64,000 nt of DNA, taken from NCBI GenBank assembly GCA_029202385.1, contig CP119314.1, positions 1,738,501 through 1,802,500 on the forward strand, given 5' to 3'. The stretch comes from Candidatus Sphingomonas phytovorans (GTDB lineage: Bacteria; Pseudomonadota; Alphaproteobacteria; Sphingomonadales; Sphingomonadaceae). The number at the start of each line of letters is the position of its first letter. The stretch's first letter is position 1. This document shows, piece after piece, positions 36,796 through 46,156 of this stretch. Both the position numbers and the translations under genes were made by a program. A model generated the notes under the pieces. That model did not search any database. It was given only the letters and a program-made list of their open reading frames with translations, and was not told the origin of the DNA.

Positions 36796-37463
36796 CCGAA
36801 ACGCTGACGTTCGAGCGCGACGGCGCGCAGCTCCATCAGGCGGTCGCCATCGACCAGCTGCCGGAAATCGAGGCGATCCTCTCGCATCTCGAACCCGACC
36901 GCGCCGGTATCCGCCTTCACGGGATCGAGGAGTTGCGGCCCCTGCTGGCAGCGGAAAGCCAGATCGGCACGATCGCAACTGGCGCGATCGGAGCGAACGC
37001 CCGTCCGGTCCGCGCGATCCTGTTCGACAAGACCGAGACGGCAAACTGGTCGCTCGGCTGGCATCAGGATCGCGCTATCGTTGTCGCGGAGCGCCGTGAT
37101 GTGCCTGGCTTCGGCCCGTGGACGGTCAAGGCCGGCCTGCTCCATGTCGCCCCGCCCTTCGAGTTGCTGGCGAGGATGGTGACGGTCAGGATTCACCTCG
37201 ATCCCGTCGGGCCTGAAAATGCGCCGCTACTGGTCGCGCCCGGGTCCCACCGGTTCGGCCGGGTCGCGGAAACGGATATCGACGCGGTCGTGGCAAGATG
37301 CGGCATTGCGACCTGCCTAGCCGAGGCGGGCGACGTCTGGCTCTACGCGACCCCGATCCTCCATGCCTCGAACGCCGCGAGCGTGCCGGTACGGCGGCGG
37401 GTCCTGCACGTCGACTATGCCGCGGAGGCACTGCCGGGCGGCCTGGCGTGGTTTGGTATCTAA
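36792..37463 (+). CDS. Phytanoyl-CoA dioxygenase-like protein (PhyH), possible CTG start
   Basis: 2-oxoglutarate/Fe(II) oxygenase of the PhyH type. The iron motif is WHQDR (H-x-D), and the distal H/R lie in LHASNAASVPVRRRVLHVDY. The open frame begins at CTG 36792, overlapping the preceding TGA (CTGA), and encodes LTFERDGAQLHQAV, which matches the usual PhyH N-terminus. No ATG or GTG exists before the core; a TTG at 36933 would remove 47 residues. Either a CTG start is used or the short form is made. Length from CTG is 223 residues. Confidence 0.7.
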   Translation: MTETLTFERDGAQLHQAVAIDQLPEIEAILSHLEPDRAGIRLHGIEELRPLLAAESQIGTIATGAIGANARPVRAILFDKTETANWSLGWHQDRAIVVAERRDVPGFGPWTVKAGLLHVAPPFELLARMVTVRIHLDPVGPENAPLLVAPGSHRFGRVAETDIDAVVARCGIATCLAEAGDVWLYATPILHASNAASVPVRRRVLHVDYAAEALPGGLAWFGI

Positions 37464-37485
37464 ATCGTCGCGGGTAAAATCCGAT

Positions 37486-37542
37486 CCGTTCGTCCCGAGT
37501 GGCCGTCGAGCCTGTCGAGATGGCGTATCAAGGGACAAGCGT
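37486..37542. repeat. Dispersed sphingomonad-type intergenic repeat, copy 1
   Basis: The block begins CCGTTCGTCCCGAG and ends ACAAGCGT, containing GTCGAG and GTATCAAGG. It aligns with the 42957-43018 copy. It resembles repeats common between genes in sphingomonads; this was recognised by eye, not by search. Confidence 0.5.
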
Positions 37543-37668
37543 TTCGCGACGGCGTGAAAGCCATTCTGCCGCGCCCATTCTCCTGCCTCTCGAATTGAGG
37601 CATGAAGTGGCACTGATGCCATTCATGCCCTGAGGGGACTGCCATGCTCGCCCTGTCGTCGTGATCCC

Positions 37669-39063
37669 GTGACTCGCTCTTTCGACGCGATCATCATCGG
37701 CGCCGGGCAGGCCGGACCGCCGCTGGCGGGGCGACTGACCGGCGCGGGCATGACGGTGGCGCTGGTCGAGCGGCATCTGGTCGGCGGCACCTGCGTGAAC
37801 ACCGGCTGCATGCCGACCAAGACGTTGGTCGCCAGCGCTTATGCAGCCCACCTCGCCCGCCGCGCGGCTGACTTCGGGGTGCATGCCGGGCCGATATCCG
37901 TCGATATGAAGGCGGTCGCGGCGCGTGCCCATGGGGTGACGATGCGGGCGCGGGGCAACAATGAACGCTGGCTCGAAGGCATGGCAGGGCTTACCTTCCT
38001 GCGCGGCCATGCCCGCTTCACTGGCCCGAAGGCCATCGCGGTGGACGACGAGGAACTGACCGCGCCACGCATCTTCCTGAACGTCGGCGGACGAGCATCG
38101 GTGCCGGACATGCCGGGCGTCGATGAGGTGCCGTGGCTCGATAACACGAGCATGGTCGCGCTCGACACGCTGCCGCGGCATCTCGTCGTGGTCGGCGGCA
38201 GCTATATCGGCCTCGAATTCGCCCAGGTCTATCGGCGCTTCGGTGCCGAGGTGACGATCGTGGAGCGGGCCGGCCGCCTGATCTCGCGCGAGGATACCGA
38301 CATCTCAACCGCCATCCGCGAGATATTGGAGGATGAGGGGATCGCGATCCGCACCGACGCCAATTGCATCGGTTTCAGGCCCCATGAGAAGGGCATCGCG
38401 GTATCGGTCGACTGCCAGGCCGGCGCGCCGGTCGTGATCGGCAGCCATGTGCTGCTCGCGACCGGGCGGCGGCCCAATACGGACGATCTCGGGCTCGACC
38501 GCGCCGGCGTGGCGACTGACGCGCGCGGCTATGTCCAGGTCGACGACAGGTTGCAGACCAACGCCCCCGGCATCTGGGCGCTAGGCGACTGCAACGGCCA
38601 CGGCGCCTTCACCCATACCGCCTATAATGATTTCGAGATCGTCGCTGCGAACCTCCTCGACGGCGAGGATCGCAGGGTGAGCCAGCGTGTCCCGGGCTAT
38701 GCCCTGTACACCGATCCGCCGCTCGGCCGCGCCGGCATCACCGAGGCAGAAGCGATCGCGTCGGGCCGCAGAATCCTGGTCTCGAAGCGGCCGATGACCC
38801 GGGTCGGCCGGGCGATCGAGAAGGGCGAGACAAGCGGCTTCATGAAGATCGTCGCTGACGCCGATACGCAACGCATTCTGGGCGCGACGTTCCTCGGCAC
38901 CGGCGGTGACGAGGCTATACACGGGATTCTCGACGCGATGAGCGCCGATCAGCCGATCGCCGCGCTACGCTGGGCGGTCCCAGTCCACCCGACCGTTTCC
39001 GAACTCATTCCGACCATGCTGCTCGACCTGAAACCGGCCAGCGCGCAAGAGCCTCCAGCCTAG
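37669..39063 (+). CDS. Mercuric-reductase-like FAD/NAD(P) disulfide oxidoreductase
   Basis: 464 residues, GTG start. Class I flavoprotein disulfide reductase: FAD motif IIIGAGQAGPPLAGR, redox disulfide GGTCVNTGCMPTK, NAD(P)H motif VVVGGSYIGLEFAQ, second FAD motif IWALGDCNGHGAFTHTAYND, C-terminal dimer domain with HPTVSELIP. It lacks the extra N-terminal HMA domain and the terminal double cysteine of true mercuric reductases, so mercury reduction is unlikely. Related proteins are annotated generically as FAD-containing oxidoreductases. Substrate unknown. Confidence 0.88.
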   Translation: MTRSFDAIIIGAGQAGPPLAGRLTGAGMTVALVERHLVGGTCVNTGCMPTKTLVASAYAAHLARRAADFGVHAGPISVDMKAVAARAHGVTMRARGNNERWLEGMAGLTFLRGHARFTGPKAIAVDDEELTAPRIFLNVGGRASVPDMPGVDEVPWLDNTSMVALDTLPRHLVVVGGSYIGLEFAQVYRRFGAEVTIVERAGRLISREDTDISTAIREILEDEGIAIRTDANCIGFRPHEKGIAVSVDCQAGAPVVIGSHVLLATGRRPNTDDLGLDRAGVATDARGYVQVDDRLQTNAPGIWALGDCNGHGAFTHTAYNDFEIVAANLLDGEDRRVSQRVPGYALYTDPPLGRAGITEAEAIASGRRILVSKRPMTRVGRAIEKGETSGFMKIVADADTQRILGATFLGTGGDEAIHGILDAMSADQPIAALRWAVPVHPTVSELIPTMLLDLKPASAQEPPA

Positions 39064-39312
39064 GAGCCTCGCCGATGTTCGCATGCCGCGACCACAGGGT
39101 GACGATCGACCGAGTGTGATGCCGAGTGCGAACGGATACGAGGCGCGCCTGAAGATCGGGCTGATCCCGCACCACCATTGAGTGTTCCTTTCCGGGGCGG
39201 AAGCACGGATGCGCTAACGGCTTGCCATCCCGTCCCGATGGGCAGACCCTTGCGACTCCGGATGACGACCGGCCTTCTCCTGGAACAGCCGGCAGGAACG
39301 AGGAGAGCAGGA

Positions 39313-41343
39313 GTGGACAAGATCCGCAAAGGCGCGAGAATGATCGCGCTCGTTGGCCCCGCCGGGGCAGGCAAGACCAGTCTCGGGGAGGCTCTGTTGC
39401 ACGCGGCCGGCACCGTCCCGCGACTTGGCTCGGTCGATGCTGGCAGTTGCGTCGGCGATGCCAGTCCCGAGGCCCGGGCGCGGGGTGGCTCGACCGAACT
39501 CAACCTCCTGCGGCTCGACTGGATGGGCGATCGCTATTTGCTGGCCGATGCGCCCGGCTCGCCCGCCTTCGCGACGGATATGGAGATGGCCCTCTCCACC
39601 GCTGACCTTGCACTGGTGGTGATCGATCCCGACCCTGCCCGTGCGCCGCTGGTCGAGCCCACGCTGCGGCGGCTCGAGGCGATCGGCCTGCCCCATGCCG
39701 TGTTCGTCAACAAGATCGACCAGGCGCGGGGCAGCATAGAGGATCTGCTCGCAGCGCTCCAGCCGATGAGCGCGGCGGCGCTGGTCGCGCGCCAGATCCC
39801 GATCCGCGCCGGGGAGCGGACGGCCGGCTTCGTCGATCTCGCATTGGAACGGGCCTATCATTACCAGGCCAACCAGCGCTCCCAGCAGGTCCCACTGGCC
39901 GCGCATCTCAAGGAGGACGAAGCGGCGGCGCGCTTCCATATGCTTGAACAGCTTGCCGACCATGACGATACGCTGCTCGAACAGCTCCTGTCGGACGAGG
40001 TGCCCAGCCTCGACACGATTTTCGGCGATCTCGCGCGGGAGACTGCGGCTGGGCTGGTCGTGCCGGTCCTGTTCGGTTCAGCGCTCAACGGCTTCGGCAT
40101 TCGCCGCCTGCTCAAGATGCTGCGCCATGATACGCCCCTCGCGGCCCAGACCGCCGCCCGGCTTGGTATCGACGGTATGGCGGTAGAGATCCTCAAGATA
40201 TCGCACGGCAGCACGGTCGGGCGGCTGGCGATCGCGCGTATCTTCGGCGGCGCGCTGACTGAAGGCGCCGACCTGATCGGCGCCGATGGCGAGGCGATGC
40301 GCGCCGGCGCGCTGTTCGCGCTCCAGGGCGGCGCGGCGACAAGGATCCAGCGCGCCGAGCCCGGCGAGATTGTCGGCATCGCCAAGGTCGAGGCGACGCG
40401 CGCCGGAGATCTGGTCGGCGTGACCTCCCGCCCCGCCCTGCGCGCCGCGCCATCCCCATGGCCATTGGCCAATTATGCGCTGGCGATCGCCGTCAGGGAC
40501 CACAAGGACGAGGTGCGTCTGTCGACCTCGCTGAACCGGCTGGTCGAGGAAGATCCCGGGCTGCGCTGGGGCCAGGATGAAGGTTCGCGCGAGACTCTGC
40601 TGCACGGCCTGAGCGACGAGCATCTCGCCGTCGCCCTCGACCGGCTGAAGCGGCGTTACGGCGTCGGGGTGACCGCACGTGCGCCGGCGGTCGCGTACAA
40701 GGAAACGATCCGGAAACCCGCAAGCCAGCGCGGCCGACACAAGAAACAGTCGGGCGGCCACGGCCAGTTCGGCGACGTCGTGATCGACATCCGTCCGCTC
40801 GAACGCGGCGAAGGCTTCCGTTTCGAAGACCGCATCACTGGCGGCGCGATCCCGCGCCAATGGATTCCTGCGGTCGAGCAGGGCGTGCTCGACGCGATGT
40901 TGAAGGGCCCGCTCGGCATGCAGGTGGTGGATGTCGCGGTAGCGCTGGTCGACGGCTCCTTCCATTCGGTCGACAGTTCCGAGCTGGCCTTCCGGACTGC
41001 CGGGCGGATCGCCATGGCCGAGGCATTGGCCGCAGCCTCGCCCTATCTTCTCGAACCGATCGCGCATGTGGCGATCCGCACGCCAGGCAGCGCCACCTCG
41101 CGCGTCACCTCGGCCATTGCCGGCCGACGAGGCCAGATGCTCGGCGTGACGCCGCTGCCGGGATGGTCGCGCTGGGACAGTATCGAGGCGTTGCTGCCCG
41201 AGGCCGAACTGCACGATCTGGAGGCGGAGCTGCGCTCCCTCAGCCAGGGCATGGCGCGCCACGATGCGCGGTTCGACCATCTCGCGCAGGTCGCCGGAAA
41301 GCTTGCTGACGGGATCGTCCAGCAGATGCACCAGCCGGCCTGA
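39313..41343 (+). CDS. Elongation factor G-like GTPase (FusA paralogue)
   Basis: 676 residues from GTG 39313, with GAGGAG about seven bases upstream. It has the EF-G domain order: P-loop GPAGAGKT (15-22), switch II DAPGS where canonical EF-G has DTPGH, guanine motif NKID (133-136), domain II, domain IV (HKKQSGGHGQFGDVVIDI) and domain V. The catalytic His of switch II is Ser83, so GTP hydrolysis may be altered. Similar EF-G-like paralogues exist in Alphaproteobacteria. It lies next to an oxidoreductase and permease, not in a str operon. Confidence 0.88.
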   Translation: MDKIRKGARMIALVGPAGAGKTSLGEALLHAAGTVPRLGSVDAGSCVGDASPEARARGGSTELNLLRLDWMGDRYLLADAPGSPAFATDMEMALSTADLALVVIDPDPARAPLVEPTLRRLEAIGLPHAVFVNKIDQARGSIEDLLAALQPMSAAALVARQIPIRAGERTAGFVDLALERAYHYQANQRSQQVPLAAHLKEDEAAARFHMLEQLADHDDTLLEQLLSDEVPSLDTIFGDLARETAAGLVVPVLFGSALNGFGIRRLLKMLRHDTPLAAQTAARLGIDGMAVEILKISHGSTVGRLAIARIFGGALTEGADLIGADGEAMRAGALFALQGGAATRIQRAEPGEIVGIAKVEATRAGDLVGVTSRPALRAAPSPWPLANYALAIAVRDHKDEVRLSTSLNRLVEEDPGLRWGQDEGSRETLLHGLSDEHLAVALDRLKRRYGVGVTARAPAVAYKETIRKPASQRGRHKKQSGGHGQFGDVVIDIRPLERGEGFRFEDRITGGAIPRQWIPAVEQGVLDAMLKGPLGMQVVDVAVALVDGSFHSVDSSELAFRTAGRIAMAEALAAASPYLLEPIAHVAIRTPGSATSRVTSAIAGRRGQMLGVTPLPGWSRWDSIEALLPEAELHDLEAELRSLSQGMARHDARFDHLAQVAGKLADGIVQQMHQPA

Positions 41344-41407
41344 TCGCCGCCGCGAGCCCTTGCGCCGCCGCCCGAATTGCGGCCAACTCCCGCCACGGGG
41401 GACGCGC

Positions 41408-42859
41408 ATGACCGATCGAGCCAAGGACACGCTCTGGAATCGCGACCTGGCGCCGACTGACGCCGGGCAGCGCACCTGGCGCTGGTACCATTTCGCCGCC
41501 TTGTGGATCGGGATGATCGTTGCGGTGCCGAGCTGGATGCTCGCCTCCGGGCTGATCGAACAGGGTATGTCGGCCGGGCAGGCTGCGCTGACGGTGCTGC
41601 TCGGCAATATGGTGGTCCTCGTGCCTCTGCTGCTCATCGGCCATGCCGGCGCGCGCCACGGTGTCCCCTATGCGGTGCTGGCCCGTGCGTCGTTCGGCAC
41701 GCGCGGCGCCCGTCTGCCGGCGGTTGCACGGGCGCTGGTCGCCTGTGGCTGGTTCGGTATCCAGACCTGGATCGGGGGCGAAGCGCTGCTGACCCTGCTC
41801 GGTGTCCTCGCCGGCCACAGCCTGAAAGGGCCGATCGTGCCGATCCTCGATATCGGCATCGGGCAGATGCTTGCCTTCGCCACCTTCTGGGCGGTGCAGC
41901 TCTTTTTCGTGCGCAAGGGGCTGACGACGATCCGGCGGCTCGAGACCTGGACCGCGCCGGTGAAAATCCTCGTCTGTATCGCCCTGGTCTGGTGGGCGGT
42001 GGACAGCGCAGGCGGGCTCGGACCGATCTTCGCCAGTCCTTCCGCCTTCGTCCCGGGCGGCGCGCGCGAGGGGCAGTTCTGGTTGGTCTTCTGGCCATCG
42101 CTGACCGCGATGATCGGCTTCTGGGGAACGCTCGCGCTCAACATCCCTGATTTCACGCGCTTTGCCAAAAGCCAGCGCGACCAGATCATCGGCCAGGCGA
42201 TCGGCCTGCCCCCGGGCATGGGCTTGATCGCCCTCGCCAGCGTCATCACCACCTCGGCGACCGTGGTGATTTATGGCCATGCGATCTGGGATCCCGTTGC
42301 GCTGTCGGGCACGCTAGCCGGGCCGCTGGTGCTGCTCGGGCTGGTTGTCATCACGATCGACACCATCTCCTGCAACATCGCCGCGAACCTCGTGGGCGCC
42401 GCCTATGATTTCTCGTCGCTCGCGCCCGGCCGCATCTCCTACCGGACGGGCGGGCTGATCACCGCGGTGATCGGCATCCTCATCATGCCGTGGAAACTGC
42501 TCGCGACGACCGGCGGGTACATCTTCGTCTGGCTGACCGGCTACAGCGCCCTGCTCGGCCCGATCGCCGGCATCCTGATCGCCGACTATTGGCTGATCCG
42601 GCGGACCCGGCTCGACGTCGAGGACCTGTATCGCGAGGACGGCCGCTACGCTTATGCCGGCGGATGGAACGCGATAGCATTGCTCGCCTTCGCGATCGGC
42701 GTTCTGCCCAATCTGCCCGGCTTCCTCGCGACGGCGCTGCCCGGTCCGTTCGGGTGGATCGGCGGCTTCTGGACGAGCCTCTATGCCTATGCCTGGTTCA
42801 TCGGCCTGTTCCTGGCGCTGACAACCTATGCTGGCCTGATGCGACACGCCCGGGACTGA
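41408..42859 (+). CDS. NCS1-family cytosine/purine/allantoin-type permease
   Basis: 483 residues with about 12 membrane helices, APC-fold. Family segments: DLAPTDAGQRTWRWYHFAAL at the start, GARHGVPYAVLARASFG, and GFWGTLALNIPDFTRFAKS. This resembles hydantoin/allantoin permeases such as Mhp1 and PucI. It takes up nucleobases or related ring compounds. The ATG has GGGGGA upstream. No catabolic genes for such compounds are adjacent, so the substrate is unresolved. Confidence 0.87.
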   Translation: MTDRAKDTLWNRDLAPTDAGQRTWRWYHFAALWIGMIVAVPSWMLASGLIEQGMSAGQAALTVLLGNMVVLVPLLLIGHAGARHGVPYAVLARASFGTRGARLPAVARALVACGWFGIQTWIGGEALLTLLGVLAGHSLKGPIVPILDIGIGQMLAFATFWAVQLFFVRKGLTTIRRLETWTAPVKILVCIALVWWAVDSAGGLGPIFASPSAFVPGGAREGQFWLVFWPSLTAMIGFWGTLALNIPDFTRFAKSQRDQIIGQAIGLPPGMGLIALASVITTSATVVIYGHAIWDPVALSGTLAGPLVLLGLVVITIDTISCNIAANLVGAAYDFSSLAPGRISYRTGGLITAVIGILIMPWKLLATTGGYIFVWLTGYSALLGPIAGILIADYWLIRRTRLDVEDLYREDGRYAYAGGWNAIALLAFAIGVLPNLPGFLATALPGPFGWIGGFWTSLYAYAWFIGLFLALTTYAGLMRHARD

Positions 42860-43336
42860 CAACAGTCGGTCTCCAACGGGATATCTGCATCCCATTCGGA
42901 AAATCGAATGGCTATCGAATGGCTGTAGCATTGCGTCTGAAATCGACGCCTCCTCTCCGTTCGTGCCGAGGACCGAGTGGCGAAGCCGTATCGAGGGCCC
43001 GTATCGAGGTACAAGTGTGTGGGAAACACCTGCCCCGACAGGCGGTCTCAAGCGTCGTCGGCAGACTCGATGGCCGTTTGGTGCGACCCCGGGGGTGGCT
43101 CGGATCAACGCTCGCCGTTCTGGCCTACGCGCTGTCCCGGCCGGAGGCATCAGGTCTCCGTACGGTGGCACCGCGACCACGCCCAGGCCGAGTTAATCCC
43201 GTCCCTCTAGTAAAATTCTTGTCCTAATCAGAGAATCTGTCACTTTGAGGACATCAGCGGCCGTGACCGAGTGATTCGGATCAGTGAGACCAAAGCTGAA
43301 AAGGGCAATAAAAATAATATTTTCAGGGAGTTAAGA
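42860..43336. other. 477-bp stretch without a gene
   Basis: No coding sequence was recognised. It begins with an inverted repeat CCATTCG/CGAATGG (42892-42911) and two tandem copies of ATCGAATGGCT (42903-42924), contains the second dispersed repeat (42957-43018), and ends with the upstream region of the TonB receptor. Overlapping open frames here lack ribosome sites and family features. Confidence 0.6.
42957..43018. repeat. Dispersed sphingomonad-type intergenic repeat, copy 2
   Basis: The block begins CCGTTCGTGCCGAG and ends ACAAGTGT, with ATCGAG and GTATCGAGG in between. It aligns with copy 1 over most of its length, with a 5-7 base insertion. Confidence 0.5.
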
Positions 43337-46078
43337 ATGTCGAAGTTCGGAAACGCGTCACGGAGCGGCAGCATCATCGCGCTCGCCATCGCTCTGGCCC
43401 ATGCAAGCACCGCCCTCGCCCAGACTGTTCCCGCAAATACCGCAGAAGCTGATGCGGAGGCCACGAGCGACGACATCGTCGTCACCGGATCGCGCATCGA
43501 ACGCGCCGGCTTCGACCAGCCCACGCCGACGACGGTCGTCGGGGCGGCGGAGATCCGCCAGGGCGCGCGCGCCAATCTTTCCCAGGTCCTCAACGACCAG
43601 CCGCAGTTCAGGCCAACTACCACCCCCGCGACCAGCATCGGCAACACCACCGGCAGCGGCGCCGCTCCCGTCGATCTGCGTGGGCTCGGCCAGGCCCGCA
43701 CCCTCACCCTGCTCAACGGCCGGCGTTTCGTCGGCGAGAACAACCTGAACTTCGTGCCGATCGGCCTAGTGGAGCGGCTTGAGGTCGTCACCGGCGGCGC
43801 TTCGGCGGCCTGGGGATCGGGCGCCGTCGCCGGCGTGGTGAACATCATCCTGAAAGACAAGCTGGAGGGCATCACGCTCGGCGCCCAGTCGGGCGTCTCG
43901 TCGCGCGGCGATGGCCAGCGTTACGGCTTCGACGGCAGCTTCGGCACGCATTTCGCTGGCGGCAACGGACATTTCATGATCGGCGCCGAATATCTCGACG
44001 ACAAGGGTATCCCTGATCGCCACAGTCGCCAGAACCTCAACAGCCCCGGCATCGTCACGATCAGGCCCGGAGTCACGCAACTGGTCGAGGACGTGAACTA
44101 TACCGACCGCAGCCATGCCGGCGTCATCACGACCGGCGTGCTGCGCGGGCAAACCTTCAATCAGGACGGATCGCTGCGCGCCTGGTCGGGTCCGAACGCC
44201 CTCGGCGTTGGGGGAGCTGACGCAGTCAACCTCTATGACGACATCTACGCCGCGACACCGTTCAGACGCGTGAACGTCTATGGTCGCCTCAGCTACGATG
44301 TGGGCGGCGCAACGCTCTGGGTCGACGGGAGCTACGGCCGGGCGTCGACCAACTATCCCTTCTTCCCCGATCTCGGGCAGCAGATTCTGACGATCAGCGC
44401 CACCAATCCGTTCCTGTCGCAGTCAATCCGTACCCGCCTGGCGAATGCCGGCGAAAACAGCTTCACCTTCGGCCGCATCTTCAAGGATTCGTTCACCTGG
44501 GTGTTCGATTCGATGCGCGAGAGCAAGGAAGGCGCGATCGGCATCGACGGGAAGTTCGGCAATGGCTGGAAATACCATGCGCATTTCAGCCATGGTGAGC
44601 TGTTCCAGAACGCCCAGCTCAAGAACTCGATCATCACCGCCAACTTCGCCAAGGCGATCAATGCGGCGACCAACACGAGCGGCCAGATCGTCTGTGCGGT
44701 GAATGCCGACGCGATCAGCACGAACGACGATCCGGCCTGCGCGCCGATCAACCCGTTCGGTGAGAACAACATCTCCAAGGCGGCGCACGATTATGTGACG
44801 GGCACCCAGCAGTCGCTGACCACCTCCAAGCTCGATTCAGCGGGCGCTTCGCTTCAGGGTGACCTGTTTAACCTCTGGGCCGGCCCGCTGACCGTCGCGG
44901 TCGGCGCTGAAGCGCGCTGGGAGGAGCAGACCCAGTCGCGCGGCGCACTGAGCCGGGCCGGCGCCTTCGCGCCCAATGTCTACAGTAGTGATCTCAACGG
45001 CGGGTTCAACGTCAAGGAAGGCTTTGCCGAGGCAGCACTGCCGCTGCTTGATGCGAAAGACGTGGCAAAGGTCGATTTCAACGCCGCCGCCCGCTATTCC
45101 CATTACAGCACGAGTGGGGGCATCTGGGCCTGGAAGCTAGGCGGCACCGCCCGCCTGTTCAACGACGTGCTGCTCCGCGTCACCCGGTCGCGCGACATCA
45201 GGTCAGCGAATATCACTGAGCTGTTCGCGACCCAGCGGATCAACATCGGCCCGCAGGTCGACCTCGATACGGCGGGCCGCCTCGGCGTCATCCCAGGCTA
45301 TACCAACACCCCGGCCGAGGTGACGACGTTCAGCGGCGGCAACCCGAATCTCGTGCCCGAGATCAGCAGCACCTTCACCGCCGGCGCCACCTTCTCGCCG
45401 TCCTTCTTCAAGGGGTTCAACCTCTCCGTCGACTATTACGACATCAAGATCGAGGGGGCGATCACGACGCTCACCGCGTCGAACCTGACTCTCGCCTGCA
45501 AGAACGGCAGCGCGTCGGCCTGCGCCCGGCTGGTGCGCGATCCCGTCACCCAGACGCTCAAGACCGCGTTTGCCAATGCACAGAATATCGCGACCTTCCA
45601 GACGCGCGGCGTCGACGTGGAGGCATCCTATACGCTGCCGCTCGCCAATGTCAGCTCGACCATGGGCGGCACGCTGCGCATGCGGGCGCTGGCAACCTAT
45701 ATCGACACCTTCATCCAGGATACCGGCCTGGCGCGCGTCGATACCGCCGGCGATGTGGGCGATTCCGCGAGCCTCGGCGTGCCGCACTGGCGCGGCACCT
45801 TCAGCCTCGGCTATCAGGACCGCACCTTCGGCGTCGACGCCCGCGCCCGCTATGTCGGCGGCGGCAGCTACAATCACCTGCTCACCACCCTGGTGAACAA
45901 CCATATCGGCGCGAAGACCTATATCGACCTCGGCATGCAGGTGAAGGTCGACAAATTCACCCTGTTCGGCAACGTCAACAACCTGTTCGACGTGAAGCCG
46001 CCGCTGATCACCACGGGCAGCGCCTATCACGACATCGTCGGCACCTATTTCACCGCCGGCGCCCGTATAGCCTTCTGA
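43337..46078 (+). CDS. TonB-dependent outer-membrane receptor
   Basis: 913 residues from ATG 43337, with GGGAG upstream. Signal peptide ending ALAQ, TonB box-like SDDIVVTGSRIE, plug segments LSQVLNDQPQF, VDLRGLGQARTLTLLNGRRF and ERLEVVTGGASAAWGSGAVAG, then a barrel ending TAGARIAF. It falls in the large carbohydrate/peptide-type receptor class abundant in sphingomonads. A terminator follows and then a serine hydrolase 78 bp on. Ligand unknown. Confidence 0.95.
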   Translation: MSKFGNASRSGSIIALAIALAHASTALAQTVPANTAEADAEATSDDIVVTGSRIERAGFDQPTPTTVVGAAEIRQGARANLSQVLNDQPQFRPTTTPATSIGNTTGSGAAPVDLRGLGQARTLTLLNGRRFVGENNLNFVPIGLVERLEVVTGGASAAWGSGAVAGVVNIILKDKLEGITLGAQSGVSSRGDGQRYGFDGSFGTHFAGGNGHFMIGAEYLDDKGIPDRHSRQNLNSPGIVTIRPGVTQLVEDVNYTDRSHAGVITTGVLRGQTFNQDGSLRAWSGPNALGVGGADAVNLYDDIYAATPFRRVNVYGRLSYDVGGATLWVDGSYGRASTNYPFFPDLGQQILTISATNPFLSQSIRTRLANAGENSFTFGRIFKDSFTWVFDSMRESKEGAIGIDGKFGNGWKYHAHFSHGELFQNAQLKNSIITANFAKAINAATNTSGQIVCAVNADAISTNDDPACAPINPFGENNISKAAHDYVTGTQQSLTTSKLDSAGASLQGDLFNLWAGPLTVAVGAEARWEEQTQSRGALSRAGAFAPNVYSSDLNGGFNVKEGFAEAALPLLDAKDVAKVDFNAAARYSHYSTSGGIWAWKLGGTARLFNDVLLRVTRSRDIRSANITELFATQRINIGPQVDLDTAGRLGVIPGYTNTPAEVTTFSGGNPNLVPEISSTFTAGATFSPSFFKGFNLSVDYYDIKIEGAITTLTASNLTLACKNGSASACARLVRDPVTQTLKTAFANAQNIATFQTRGVDVEASYTLPLANVSSTMGGTLRMRALATYIDTFIQDTGLARVDTAGDVGDSASLGVPHWRGTFSLGYQDRTFGVDARARYVGGGSYNHLLTTLVNNHIGAKTYIDLGMQVKVDKFTLFGNVNNLFDVKPPLITTGSAYHDIVGTYFTAGARIAF

Positions 46079-46087
46079 TACTGCCAC

Positions 46088-46118
46088 GGGCGGGTCGCGC
46101 CGAAAGAAGCACCCGCCC
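46088..46118 (+). terminator. Terminator hairpin after the TonB receptor
   Basis: Stem GGGCGGGT/ACCCGCCC (46088-46095 with 46111-46118), 15-base loop, followed by a pyrimidine-rich tail TTCCTCCTCC rather than a pure U tract. Partial read-through to the hydrolase is possible. Confidence 0.6.
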
Positions 46119-46156
46119 TTCCTCCTCCCCGGATCCAGGTTCGAAAAAAGGCCTCA

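Noticed and set aside
37669..39063. Mercury resistance function for the mercuric-reductase-like protein
   Set aside because: No HMA domain, no C-terminal cysteine pair, and no merR, merT or merP nearby.
39075..39182. Two tiny overlapping open frames (14 and 20 codons) before the EF-G-like gene
   Set aside because: No ribosome sites and no features; chance is enough to explain them.
42314..43227. Open frames on both strands across the end of the permease and the following gap
   Set aside because: They overlap the permease, lack ribosome sites and run through dispersed repeats.
43231..43252. Possible Pho box CTGTCACTTTGAGGACAT before the third TonB receptor
   Set aside because: Only the first half-site is good; the second matches poorly and there is no array.
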